This document shows, one piece after another, positions 1-12,749 of a stretch of 64,000 nt of DNA. The notes under the pieces were generated by a model, which searched no databases, had not been told where the DNA came from, and was given only the letters and a program-made list of their open reading frames with translations. The stretch spans positions 18,812,498 to 18,876,497 of the forward strand of contig OU964921.1 in NCBI GenBank assembly GCA_918807975.1, given 5' to 3'. The translations under genes were made by a program, and so were the position numbers. Source of the DNA: Aplidium turbinatum (lineage: Eukaryota; Chordata; Ascidiacea; Aplousobranchia; Polyclinidae). The first letter of the stretch is position 1. Each line of letters opens with the position of its first letter.

Positions 1-89
1 TGAAAAATTTTTTTGAAAAGGCAATTTTTTTTTAGTACGTAAAAACTTTTAGTACGTAAAAAAACTTTCTTAGACAATTTTTAATGACG

Positions 90-104
90 TTAGTTCCAAA
101 CTAA
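90..104. repeat. Example of the conserved 15-bp dyad in each monomer
   Basis: The sequence ttagttccaaactaa is a perfect inverted repeat: ttagtt pairs with aactaa around a cca centre. It occurs in nearly every monomer of the array. A frequent variant (gtttcaaac, for example near 1735) changes only the central triplet and leaves both arms intact. Other variants break an arm (ttcgttcc, or caaacaaaaag). It could be a protein-binding dyad or a small hairpin. No binding protein can be named from the sequence. Confidence 0.8.
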
Positions 105-964
105 AAGAATTAGATAGTTTCGCAAAAAAAAATTATTTTGCACAGTATGAAATGTCTTGGAAAAATTTTTTTGAAAAGACAATTTTTTTTCAATTATGTT
201 CACTTTTGGTACGTAACAAAACTTCCTTAGATGATTTTTAATGACGTTAGTTCCAAACTAAAAGAATTAGATAGTTTCGCAAAAAAAAATTATTTTTCAC
301 TGTATGAAATGTCTTAGAAAAATTTCTGAAAAATTTCTTTGATAAGACAATTTTTTTTCAATAATGTTCACTTTTAGTACGTAAATAAACTTTCTTTGGC
401 AATTTTTAATGACGTTAGTTCCAAACTAAACGAATTAGATAGTTTTGCAAAAAAAAAAAGTTTTTCACTGTATAAAATGTTTTTAAAAAGTTTGTTTGAA
501 AAGACAATTTTTTTTCAATAATGTTCACTTTTAGTACGTTACAAAACTTCCTTAGACAATTTTTAATGACGTTAGTTCCAAACTAAAAGAATTAGATAGT
601 TTCGCAAAAAAAAATTATTTTTCACTGTATGAAATGTCCTTGAAAAATTTTTGAAAAATTTTTTTGAAAAGACAATTTTTTTCAATAATGTTCACTTTTA
701 GTACGTAAATAAACTTTCTTAGACAATTTTTAATGACGTTAGTTCCAAACTAAAAGAATTAGATAGTTTCGCAAAAAACAAAATTTTTCACTGTATGAAA
801 TGGTTTTGAAAAATTATTTTAAAAAGACAATTTTTTTTCAAAAATGTTCACTTTTAGTACGTAACAAAACTTTCTTAGATAATTTTTAATGACGTTCGTT
901 CCAAACTAAAAGAATTAGATAGTTTCGCAAAAAAAAATTATTTTTTACTGTATGAAATGTTTTT

Positions 965-989
965 GAAAAATTTTTGAAAAATTTTTTTG
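965..989. repeat. Example of the 11-bp A5T5 sub-unit that sets monomer length
   Basis: One gaaaaattttt occupies 965-975, followed at once by a second copy with a longer T-tract from 976. Monomers with two units are about 167-169 bp and those with one are about 156-157 bp, so the two length classes differ by one unit. A common subtype reads gaaaaatttct in the first position and ttctttgaaaag or ttctttgataag in the second. A5T5 tracts spaced 11 bp apart are close to one helical turn, a geometry known to curve DNA. Curvature itself is inferred, not measured. Confidence 0.85.
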
Positions 990-3900
990 AAAAGACAATT
1001 TTTTTTCAATAATGTTCACTTTTAGTACGTAAAAAAACTTTCTTAGACAATTTTTAATGACGTTAGTTCCAAACTAAAAGAATTAGATAGTTTCGCAAAA
1101 AAAGAATTATTTTTCACAGTATGAAATGTCTTAGAAAAGTTTTTGAAAAATTTTTTTGAAAAGACAATTTTTTTTCAATAATGTTCACTTTTGGTACGTA
1201 AAAAAACTTTCTTAGACAAGTTTTAATGACGTTAGTTCCAAACTAAAAGAATTAGATAGTTTCGCAAAAAAAAATTAATTTTCACTGTATGAAATGTCTT
1301 AGAAAAATTTCTGAAAAATTTCTTTGATAAGACAATTTTTTTTCAATAATGTTCACTTTTAGTACGTAAATAAACTTTCTTTGGCAATTTTTAATGACGT
1401 TAGTTCCAAACTAAACGAATTAGATAGTTTCCCAAAAAAAAATTATTTTTTACTGTATGAAATGTCTTAGAAAAATTTTTGAAAAATTTTTTTGAAAAGA
1501 CAATTTTTTTTCAATAATGTTCACTTTTAGTTCGTAAATAAACTTTCTTAGACAATTTTTAATGACGTTAGTTCCAAACTAAAAGAATTAGAGAGTTTTG
1601 CAAAAAAAATTATTTTTTACTGCATGAAATGTCTTGAAAAAGTTTTTGAGAAACTTTTGAAAAAGACAATTTTTTTCAATAATGTTCACTTTAGTACGTA
1701 AAAAAACTTTCTTAGACAATTTTTAATGACGTTAGTTTCAAACTAAAAGAATTAGATTGTTTCGCAAAAAAAAATTATTTTTCACTGTATGAAATGTCAT
1801 AGAAAAGTTTTTGAAAAATTTTTTTGAAAAGGCAATTTTTTTTTAGTACGTAAAAACTTTTAGTACGTAAAAAAACTTTCTTAGACAATTTTTAATGACG
1901 TTAGTTCCAAACTAAAAGAATTAGATAGTTTCGCAAAAAAAAATTATTTTGCACAGTATGAAATGTCTTGGAAAAATTTTTTTGAAAAGACAATTTTTTT
2001 TCAATAATGTTCACTTTTGGTACGTAACAAAACTTCCTTAGATGATTTTTAATGACGTTAGTTCCAAACTAAAAGAATTAGATAGTTTCGCAAAAAAAAA
2101 TTATTTTTCACTGTATGAAATGTCTTAGAAAAATTTCTGAAAAATTTCTTTGATAAGACAATTTTTTTTCAATAATGTTCACTTTTAGTACGTAAATAAA
2201 CTTTCTTTGGCAATTTTTAATGACGTTAGTTCCAAACTAAACGAATTAGATAGTTTTGCAAAAAAAAAAAGTTTTTCACTGTATAAAATGTTTTTAAAAA
2301 GTTTGTTTGAAAAGACAATTTTTTTTCAATAATGTTCACTTTTAGTACGTTACAAAACTTCCTTAGACAATTTTTAATGACGTTAGTTCCAAACTAAAAG
2401 AATTAGATAGTTTCCCAAAAAAAAATTATTTTTCACTGTATGAAATGTCCTTGAAAAATTTTTGAAAAATTTTTTTGAAAAGACAATTTTTTTCAATAAT
2501 GTTCACTTTTAGTACGTAAATAAACTTTCTTAGACAATTTTTAATGACGTTAGTTCCAAACTAAAAGAATTAGATAGTTTCGCAAAAAACAAAATTTTTC
2601 ACTGTATGAAATGGTTTTGAAAAATTATTTTAAAAAGACAATTTTTTTTCAAAAATGTTCACTTTTAGTACGTAACAAAACTTTCTTAGATAATTTTTAA
2701 TGACGTTCGTTCCAAACTAAAAGAATTAGATAGTTTCGCAAAAAAAAATTATTTTTTACTGTATGAAATGTTTTTGAAAAATTTTTGAAAAATTTTTTTG
2801 AAAAGACAATTTTTTTTCAATAATGTTCACTTTTAGTACGTAAATAAACTTTCTTAGACAATTTTTAATGACGTTAGTTCCAAACTAAAAGAATTAGATA
2901 GTTTCGCAAAAAAAAATTATTTTTCACAGTATGAAATGTCTTAGAAAAGTTTTTGAAAAATTTTTTTGAAAAGACAATTTTTTTTCAATAATGTTCACTT
3001 TTGGTACGTAAAAAAACTTTCTTAGACAAGTTTTAATGACGTTAGTTCCAAACTAAAAGAATTAGATAGTTTCGCAAAAAAAAATTAATTTTCACTGTAT
3101 GAAATGTCTTAGAAAAATTTCTGAAAAATTTCTTTGATAAGACAATTTTTTTTCAATAATGTTCACTTTTAGTACGTAAATAAACTTTCTTTGGCAATTT
3201 TTAATGACGTTAGTTCCAAACTAAACGAATTAGATAGTTTCCCAAAAAAAAATTATTTTTTACTGTATGAAATGTCTTAGAAAAATTTTTGAAAAATTTT
3301 TTTGAAAAGACAATTTTTTTTCAATAATGTTCACTTTTAGTTCGTAAATAAACTTTCTTAGACAATTTTTAATGACGTTAGTTCCAAACTAAAAGAATTA
3401 GAGAGTTTTGCAAAAAAAATTATTTTTTACTGCATGAAATGTCTTGAAAAAGTTTTTGAGAAACTTTTGAAAAAGACAATTTTTTTCAATAATGTTCACT
3501 TTAGTACGTAAAAAAACTTTCTTAGACAATTTTTAATGACGTTAGTCTCAAACTAAAAGAATTAGATTGTTTCGCAAAAAAAAATTATTTTTCACTGTAT
3601 GAAATGTCTTAGAAAAGTTTTTGAAAAATTTTTTTGAAAAGGCAATTTTTTTTTAATAATGTTCACTTTTAGCACGTAAATAAACTTTCTTAGACAATTT
3701 TTAATGACGTTAGTTTCAAACTAAAAGAATTAGATAGTTTCGCAAAAAAAAATTATTTTGCACAGTATGAAATGTCTTGGAAAAATTTTTTTAAAAAGAC
3801 AATTTTTTTTCAATAATGTTCACTTTTAGTACGTAACAAAACTTCCTTAGATGATTTTTAATGACGTTAGTTCCAAACTAAAAGAATTAGATAGTTTCGG

Positions 3901-4084
3901 AAAAAAAAATTATTTTTCACTGTATGAAATGTCTTAGAAAAAATTTTGAAAAATTTGTTTGAAAACACAATTTTTTTTCGATAATGTTCACTTTTAGTAC
4001 GTAAAAAACTTTCTTAGACAATTTTTAATGACGTTAGTTCCAAACAAAAAGAATTAGATAGTTTCGCAAAAAAAAATTATTTTT

Positions 4085-7000
4085 CACTGTATGAAATGTC
4101 TTGGAAAAATTTTTTTGAAAAGACAATTTTTTTTCAATAATGTTCACTTTTAGTACGTAAATAAACTTTCTTAGACAGTTTTTAATGACGTTAGTTCCAA
4201 ACTAAAAGAATTAGATAGTTTCCCAAAAAAAAATTATTTTTTACTGTATGAAATGTCTTAGAGAAAATTTTGAAAAATATTTTTGAAAAGACAATTTTTT
4301 TTCAATAATGTTCACTTTTAGTACGTAAATAAACTTTCTTAGACAATTTTTAATGACGTTAGTTCCAAACTAAAGGAATTAGGGAGTTTTGCCAAAATAA
4401 ATTATTTTTTACTGCATGAAATGTCTTGGAAAAGTTTTTGAAAAACTTTTGAAAAAGACAATTTTTTTTAATAATGTTCACTTTAGTACGTAAAAAAACT
4501 TTCTTAGACAATTTTTAATGACTTTAGTTTCAAACTAAAAGAATTAGATTGTTTCGCAAAAAAAAATTATTTTTCACTGTATGAAATGTTTTACAAAATT
4601 TTTGAAAAATTTTTTTGAAAAGACAATTTTTTTTTCAATAATGTTCACTTTTAGTACGTAAAAAAACTTTCTAAGACAATTTTTAATGACAGTAGTTCCA
4701 AACTAAAAGAATTAGATAGTTTCGCAAAAAAAAATTATTTTTCACTCTATGAAATGTCTTAGAAAAGCTTTTGAAAAATTTTTTTAAAAAGACAATTTTT
4801 TTACAATAATGTTCACTTTTAGTACGTAAAAAAACTTTCTTAGACAATTTTTAATGACGTTAGTTCCAAACTAAAAGAATTAGACTGTTTCGCAAAAAAA
4901 AATTATTTTTCACTGTATGAAATGTCTTGGAAAAATTTTTTTGAAAAGACAATTTTTTTTCAATAATGTTCACTTTTAGTACGTAACAAAACTTCTTTAG
5001 ATGATTTTTAATTACGTTAGTTCCAAACTAAAAGAATTAGATAGTTTCGCAAAAACAAATTGTTTTTCACTGTATAAAATGTCTTAGAAAAATTTTTGAA
5101 AAATTTTTTTGAAAACACAATTTTTTTTCGATAATGTTCACTTTTAGTACTTAAAAAAACTTTCTTAGACAATTTTTAATGACATTAGTTCCAAACAAAA
5201 AGAATTAGATAGTTTCGCAAAAAAAATTATTTTTCACTGTATGAAATGTCTTGGAAAAATTTTTTTAAAAATACAATTTTTTTTCAATAATGTTCACTTT
5301 TAGTACGTAACAAAACTTTCTTAGACAATTTTTAATGACGTTCGTTCCAAACTAAAAGAATTAGATAGTTTCGCAAAAAAAAATTATTTTTTACTGTATG
5401 AAATGTTTTTAAAAAATTTTTGAAAAATTTTTTTGAAAAGACAATTTTTTTTCAATAATGTTCACATTTAGTACGTAAATAAACTTTCTTAGACAATTTT
5501 TAATGACGTTAGTTCCAAACTAAAAGAATTAGATAGTTTCGCAAAAAAAAATTATTTTTCACTGTATGAAATGTCTTAGAAAAACTTCTGAAAAATTTCT
5601 TTGAAAAGACAATTTTTTTTCAATAATGTTCACTTTTAGTACGTAAAAAAGCTTTCTTAGACAATTTTTAATGACGTTAGTTCCAAACTAAAAGAATTAG
5701 ATAGTTTCGCAAAAAAAAATTATTTTTCACTGTATGAAATGTCTTAGAAAGTTTTTGAAAATTTTTTTTGAAAAGACAATTTTTTTTCAATAATGTTCAC
5801 TTTTAGTACGTAAAAAAGCTTTCTTAGACAATTTTTAATGACGTTAGTTCCAAACTAAAAGAATTAGATAGTTTCGCAAAAAAAAAATTATTTTTCACGG
5901 TATGAAATGTCTTGGAAAAATTTTTTTGAAAAGACAATTTTTTTTCAATAATGTTCACTTTTAGTACGTAAATAAACTTTCTTAGACAGTTTTTAATGAC
6001 GTTAGTTCCAAACTAAAAGAATTAGATAGTTTCCCAAAAAAAAATTATTTTTTACTGTATGAAATGTCTTAGAGAAAATTTTAAAAAATATTTTTGAAAA
6101 GACAATTTTTTTTCAATAATGTTCACTTTTAGTTCGTAAATAAACTTTCTTAGACAATTTTTAATGACGTTAGTTCCAAACTAAAAGAATTAGGGAGTTT
6201 TGCCAAAATAAATTATTTTTTATTGCATGAAATGTCTTGGAAAAGTTTTTGAAAAACTTTTGAAAAAGACAATTTTTTTCAATAATGTTCACTTTAGTAC
6301 GTAAAAAAACTTTCTTAGACAATTTTTAATGACTTTAGTTTCAAACTAAAAGAATTAGATTGTTTCGCAAAAAAAAATTATTTTTCACTGTATGAAATGT
6401 TTTACAAAATTTTTGAAAAATTTTTTTAAAAAGACAATTTTTTTTTCAATAATGTTCACTTTTAGTACGTAAAAAAACTTTCTAACACAATTTTTAATGA
6501 CAGTAGTTCCAAACTAAAAGAATTAGATAGTTTCGCAAAAAAAAATTATTTTTCACTCTGTGAAATGTCTTAGAAAAGCTTTTGAAAAATTTTTTTAAAA
6601 AGACAATTTTTTTACAATAATGTTCACTTTTAGTACGTAAAAAAACTTTCTTAGACAATTTTTAATGACGTTAGTTCCAAACTAAAAGAATTAGATTGTT
6701 TCGCAAAAAAAAATTATTTTTCACTGTATGAAATGTCTTGGAAAAATTTTTTTGAAAAGACAATTTTTTTTCAATAATGTTCACTTTTAGTACGTAACAA
6801 AACTTCTTTAGATGATTTTTAATGACGTTAGTTCCAAACTAAAAGAATTAGATAGTTTCGCAAAAACAAATTGTTTTTCACTGTATGAAATGTCTTAGAA
6901 AAATTTTTGAAAAATTTTTTTGAAAACACAATTTTTTTTCGATAATGTTCACTTTTAGTACGTAAAAAAATTTTTTAGACAATTTTTAATGACATTAGTT

Positions 7001-7100
7001 CCAAACAAAAAGAATTAGATAGTTTCGCAAAAAAAATTATTTTTCACTGTATGAAATGTCTTGGAAAATTTTTTTAAAAATACAATTTTTTTTCAATAAT
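4085..7100. repeat. 11-mer higher-order repeat, ~1811-bp offset, partial two copies
   Basis: The stretch 4085-5290 matches 5897-7100 at a constant offset of 1811 bp. Shared rare markers are agggagttttgccaaaataa (4381 and 6192), gacagtag in place of gacgttag (4688 and 6499), and the aaatacaa variant near 5270 and 7080. The monomers between the two copies (about 5290-5896) do not share these markers. The same 1811-bp spacing as at 1-3622 suggests a recurring 11-monomer step. Confidence 0.8.
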
Positions 7101-9330
7101 GTTCACTTTTAGTACGTAAATAAACTTTCTTAGACAATTTTTAATGACGTTAGTTCCAAACTAAAAGAATTAGATAGTTTCGCAAAAAAAAAATTATTTT
7201 TCACTGTATGAAATGTCTTGGAAAATGTTTTTTGAAAAGACAAGTTTTTTTCAATGATGTTCACTTTTAGTACGTAAAAAAACTTTCTTAGACAATTTTT
7301 AATGACATTAGTTCCAAACTAGAAGAATTAGATAGTTTCGCAAAAAAAAATTATTTTTCACTGTATGAAATGTCTTGGAAAAATTTTTTTGAAAAGACAA
7401 TTTTTTTTCAATAATGTTCACTTTTAGTACGTAAAAAAGCTTTCTTAGACAATTTTTAATGACGTTAGTTCCAAACTAAAAGAATTAGATAGTTTCGCAA
7501 AAAAAAATTATTTTTCACGGTATGAAATGTCTTGGAAAAAGTTTTTTGAAAAGACAAGTTTTTTTCAATGATGTTCACTTTTAGTACGTAACAAAACTTT
7601 CTTAGACAATTTTTAATGACGTTAGTTCCAAACTAAAAGAATTAGATAGTTTCCCAAAAAAAAATTATTTTTTACTGTATGAAATGTCTTAGAAAAATTT
7701 TTGAAAAATTTTTTTGAAAAGACAATTTTTTTTCAATAATGTTCACTTTTAGTTCGTAAATAAACTTTCTTAGACAATTTTTAATGACGTTAGTTCCAAA
7801 CTAAAAGAATTAGAGAGTTTTGCAAAAAAAATTATTTTTTACTGCATGAAATGTCTTGAAAAAGTTTTTGAGAAACTTTTGAAAAAGACAATTTTTTTCA
7901 ATAATGTTCACTTTAGTACGTAAAAAAACTTTCTTAGACAATTTTTAATGACGTTAGTTTCAAACTAAAAGAATTAGATTGTTTCGCAAAAAAAATTATT
8001 TTTCACTGTATGAAATGTCTTAGAAAAGTTTTTGAAAAATTTTTTTGAAAAGGCAATTTTTTTTTAATAATGTTCACTTTTAGTACGTAAAAAAACTTTC
8101 TTAGACAATTTTTAATGACGTTAGTTCCAAACTAAAAGAATTAGATAGTTTCGCAAAAAAAAATTATTTTGCACAGTATGAAATGTCTTGGAAAAATTTT
8201 TTTAAAAATACAATTTTTTTTCAATAATGTTCACTTTTAGTACGTAAATAAACTTTCTTAGACAATTTTTAATGACGTTAGTTCCAAACTAAAAGAATTA
8301 GATAGTTTCGCAAAAAAAAAATTATTTTTCACTGTATGAAATGTCTTGGAAAATGTTTTTTGAAAAGACAAGTTTTTTTCAATGATGTTCACTTTTAGTA
8401 CGTAAAAAAACTTTCTTAGACAATTTTTAATGACATTAGTTCCAAACTAGAAGAATTAGATAGTTTCGCAAAAAAAAATTATTTTTCACTGTATGAAATG
8501 TCTTGGAAAAATTTTTTTGAAAAGACAATTTTTTTTCAATAATGTTCACTTTTAGTACGTAAAAAAGCTTTCTTAGACAATTTTTAATGACGTTAGTTCC
8601 AAACTAAAAGAATTAGATAGTTTCGCAAAAAAAAATTATTTTTCACGGTATGAAATGTCTTGGAAAAAGTTTTTTGAAAAGACAAGTTTTTTTCAATGAT
8701 GTTCACTTTTAGTACGTAACAAAACTTTCTTAGACAATTTTTAATGACGTTAGTTCCAAACTAAAAGAATTAGATAGTTTCCCAAAAAAAAATTATTTTT
8801 TACTGTATGAAATGTCTTAGAAAAATTTTTGAAAAATTTTTTTGAAAAGACAATTTTTTTTCAATAATGTTCACTTTTAGTTCGTAAATAAACTTTCTTA
8901 GACAATTTTTAATGACGTTAGTTCCAAACTAAAAGAATTAGAGAGTTTTGCAAAAAAAATTATTTTTTACTGCATGAAATGTCTTGAAAAAGTTTTTGAG
9001 AAACTTTTGAAAAAGACAATTTTTTTCAATAATGTTCACTTTAGTACGTAAAAAAACTTTCTTAGACAATTTTTAATGACGTTAGTTTCAAACTAAAAGA
9101 ATTAGATTGTTTCGCAAAAAAAATTATTTTTCACTGTATGAAATGTCTTAGAAAAGTTTTTGAAAAATTTTTTTGAAAAGGCAATTTTTTTTTAATAATG
9201 TTCACTTTTAGTACGTAAAAAAACTTTCTTAGACAATTTTTAATGACGTTAGTTCCAAACTAAAAGAATTAGATAGTTTCGCAAAAAAAAATTATTTTGC
9301 ACAGTATGAAATGTCTTGGAAAAATTTTTT
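7081..9330. repeat. 7-mer higher-order repeat, ~1128 bp, two copies
   Basis: The run that starts with tacaattttt at 7081 recurs at 8209. It includes the caatgatgttcac variant, the actagaagaatt variant, the tcacggtatg variant, the tttcccaaaa monomer, the gagagttttgc monomer and the gagaaacttttg monomer in the same order. A third copy begins at 10,970 as part of the larger 17-mer repeat. Confidence 0.85.
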
Positions 9331-12300
9331 TGAAAAGACAATTTTTTTTCAATAATGTTCACGTTTAGTACGTAACAAAACTTCCTTAGATGATTTTTAA
9401 TGACGTTAGTTCCAAACTAAAAGAATTAGATAGTTTCGCAAAAAAAATTAATTTTCACTGTTTGAAATGTCTTAGAAAAAATTTTGAAAAATTTGTTTGA
9501 AAACACAATTTTTTTTCGATAATGTTCACTTTTAGTACGTAAAAAAACTTTCTTAGACAATTTTTAATGACGTTAGTTCCAAACAAAAAGAATTAGATAG
9601 TTTCGCAAAAAAAAATTATTTTTCACTGTATGAAATGTCTTGGAAAATTTTTTTTAAAAAGACGTTTTTTTTTTCAATAATGTTCACTTTTAGTACGTAA
9701 AACAACTTTCTTAGACAATTTTTAATGACGTTAGTTCCAAACTAAAAGAATTGGATAGTTTCACAAAAAAAATTATTTTTCACTGTATGAAATGTCTTAG
9801 AAAAGCTTTTGAAAAATTTTTCTGAAAACACAATTTTTTTTCAATAATGTTCACTTTTAGTACGTAAATAAACTTTCTTTGGCAATTTTTAATGACGTTA
9901 GTTCCAAACTAAACGAATTAGATAGTTTTGCAAAAAAAAAAAGTTTTTCACTGTATGAAATGTTTTTAAAAAATTTGTTTGAAAAGACAATTTTTTTTCA
10001 ATAATGTTCACTTTTAGTACGTTACAAAACTTCCTTAGACAATTTTTAATGACGTTAGTTCCAAACTAAAAGAATTAGATAGTTTCGCAAAAAAAAATTA
10101 TTTTTCACTGTATGAAATGTCCTTGAAAAATTTTTGAAAAATTTTTTTGAAAAGACAATTTTTTTTCAATAATGTTCACTTTTAGTACGTAAATAAACTT
10201 TCTTAGACAATTTTTAATGACGTTAGTTCCAAACTAAAAGAATTAGATAGTTTCGCAAAAAAAAATTAATTTTCACTGTATGAAATGTCTTAGAAAAATT
10301 TCTGAAAAATTTCTTTGATAAGACAATTTTTTTTCAATAATGTTCACTTTTAGTACGTAAAAAAACTTTCTAAGACAATTTTTAATGACAGTAGTTCCAA
10401 ACTAAAAGAATTAGATAGTTTCGCAAAAAAAAATTATTTTTCACTCTGTGAAATGTCTTAGAAAAGCTTTTGAAAAATTTTTTTAAAAAGACAATTTTAT
10501 TACAATAATGTTCACTTTTAGTACGTAAAAAAACTTTCTTAGACAATTTTTAATGACGTTAGTTCCAAACTAAAAGAATTAGATTGTTCCGCAAAAAAAA
10601 ATTATTTTTCACTGTATGAAATGTCTTGGAAAAATTTTTTTGAAAAGACAATTTTTTTTCAATAATGTTCACTTTTAGTACGTAACAAAACTTCTTTAGA
10701 TGATTTTTAATGACGTTAGTTCCAAACTAAAAGAATTAGATAGTTTCGCAAAAACAAATTGTTTTTCACTGTATGAATTCTCTTAGAAAAATTTTTGAAA
10801 AATTTTTTTGAAAACACAATTTTTTTTCGATAATGTTCACTTTTAGTACGTAAAAAAATTTTTTAGACAATTTTTAATGACATTAGTTCCAAACAAAAAG
10901 AATTAGATAGTTTCGCAAAAAAAATTATTTTTCACTGTATGAAATGTCTTGGAAAAATTTTTTTAAAAATACAATTTTTTTTCAATAATGTTCACTTTTA
11001 GTACGTAAATAAACTTTCTTAGACAATTTTTAATGACGTTAGTTCCAAACTAAAAGAATTAGATAATTTCGCAAAAAAAAAATTATTTTTCACTGTATGA
11101 AATGTCTTGGAAAATGTTTTTTGAAAAGACAAGTTTTTTTCAATGATGTTCACTTTTAGTACGTAAAAAAACTTTCTTAGACAATTTTTAATGACATTAG
11201 TTCCAAACTAGAAGAATTAGATAGTTTCGCAAAAAAAAATTATTTTTCACTGTATGAAATGTCTTGGAAAAATTTTTTTGAAAAGACAATTTTTTTTCAA
11301 TAATGTTCACTTTTAGTACGTAAAAAAGCTTTCTTAGACAATTTTTAATGACGTTAGTTCCAAACTAAAAGAATTAGATAGTTTCGCAAAAAAAAATTAT
11401 TTTTCACGGTATGAAATGTCTTGGAAAAAGTTTTTTGAAAAGACAAGTTTTTTTCAATGATGTTCACTTTTAGTACGTAACAAAACTTTCTTAGACAATT
11501 TTTAATGACGTTAGTTCCAAACTAAAAGAATTAGATAGTTTCCCAAAAAAAAATTATTTTTTACTGTATGAAATGTCTTAGAAAAATTTTTGAAAAATTT
11601 TTTTGAAGAGACAATTTTTTTTCAATAATGTTCACTTTTAGTTCGTAAATAAACTTTCTTAGACAATTTTTAATGACGTTAGTTCCAAACTAAAAGAATT
11701 AGAGAGTTTTGCAAAAAAAATTATTTTTTACTACATGAAATGTCTTGAAAAAGTTTTTGAGAAACTTTTGAAAAAGACAATTTTTTTCAATAATGTTCAC
11801 TTTAGTACGTAAAAAAACTTTCTTAGACAATTTTTAATGACGTTAGTTTCAAACTAAAAGAATTAGATTGTTTCGCAAAAAAAAATTATTTTTCACTGTA
11901 TGAAATGTCTGAGAAAAGTTTTTGAAAAATTTTTTTGAAAAGGCAATTTTTTTTTAATAATGTTCACTTTTAGTACGTAAAAAAACTTTCTTAGACAATT
12001 TTTAATGACGTTAGTTCCAAACTAAAAGAATTAGATAGTTTCGCAAAAAAAAATTATTTTGCACAGTATGAAATGTCTTGGAAAAATTTTTTTGAAAAGA
12101 CAATTTTTTTTCAATAATGTTCACGTTTAGTACGTAACAAAACTTCCTTAGATGATTTTTAATGACGTTAGTTCCAAACTAAAAGAATTAGATAGTTTCG
12201 CAAAAAAAATTATTTTTCACTGTATGAAATGTCTTAGAAAAAATTTTGAAAAATTTGTTTGAAAACACAATTTTTTTTCGATAATGTTCACTTTTAGTAC

Positions 12301-12700
12301 GTAAAAAAACTTTCTTAGACAATTTTTAATGACGTTAGATCCAAACAAAAAGAATTAGATAGTTTCGCAAAAAAAAATTATTTTTCACTGTATGAAATGT
12401 CTTGGAAAAATTTTTTTAAAAAGACGTTTTTTTTTTCAATAATGTTCCCTTTTAGTACGTAAAACAACTTTCTTAGACAATTTTTAATGACGTTAGTTCC
12501 AAACTAAAAGAATTGGATAGTTTCACAAAAAAAATTATTTTTCACTGTATGAAATGTCTTAGAAAAGCTTTTGAAAAATTTTTCTGAAAACACAATTTTT
12601 TTTCAATAATGTTCACTTTTAGTACGTAAATAAACTTTCTTTGGCAATTTTTAATGACGTTAGTTCCAAACTAAACGAATTAGATAGTTTTGCAAAAAAA
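8209..12700. repeat. 17-mer higher-order repeat, ~2.76 kb, two copies
   Basis: Bases 8209-9940 match 10,970-12,700 at an offset of 2761-2762 bp. Diagnostic shared changes are the G in gttcacgttt (9361 and 12,123), gacgttttttttt (9661 and 12,423) and tttctgaaaacacaa (about 9820 and 12,580). Copies diverge after about 9940 and 12,700. The stretch 10,340-11,970 also matches 6,450-8,090 at an offset of 3888 bp (marker gacagtag at 6499 and 10,387), so duplications of different sizes overlap here. Confidence 0.8.
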
Positions 12701-12749
12701 AATTAATTTTCACTCTATGAAATGTCCTTGAAAAATTTTTGAAAAATTT

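Larger units (their letters stand above)
1..3622. repeat. 11-mer higher-order repeat, ~1811 bp, two copies
   Basis: Bases 1-1811 recur at 1812-3622 with few differences (for example caattatgtt at 191 against caataatgtt in the second copy). Each copy begins with an odd short duplication in which ttttagtacgtaaaaac occurs twice in a row, replacing the usual caataatgttcac stretch. This marker ties the copies together. Eleven monomers of mixed 157- and 168-bp classes make up the unit. A third copy begins at 3622 but lacks the odd start and soon departs from the pattern. Confidence 0.9.
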
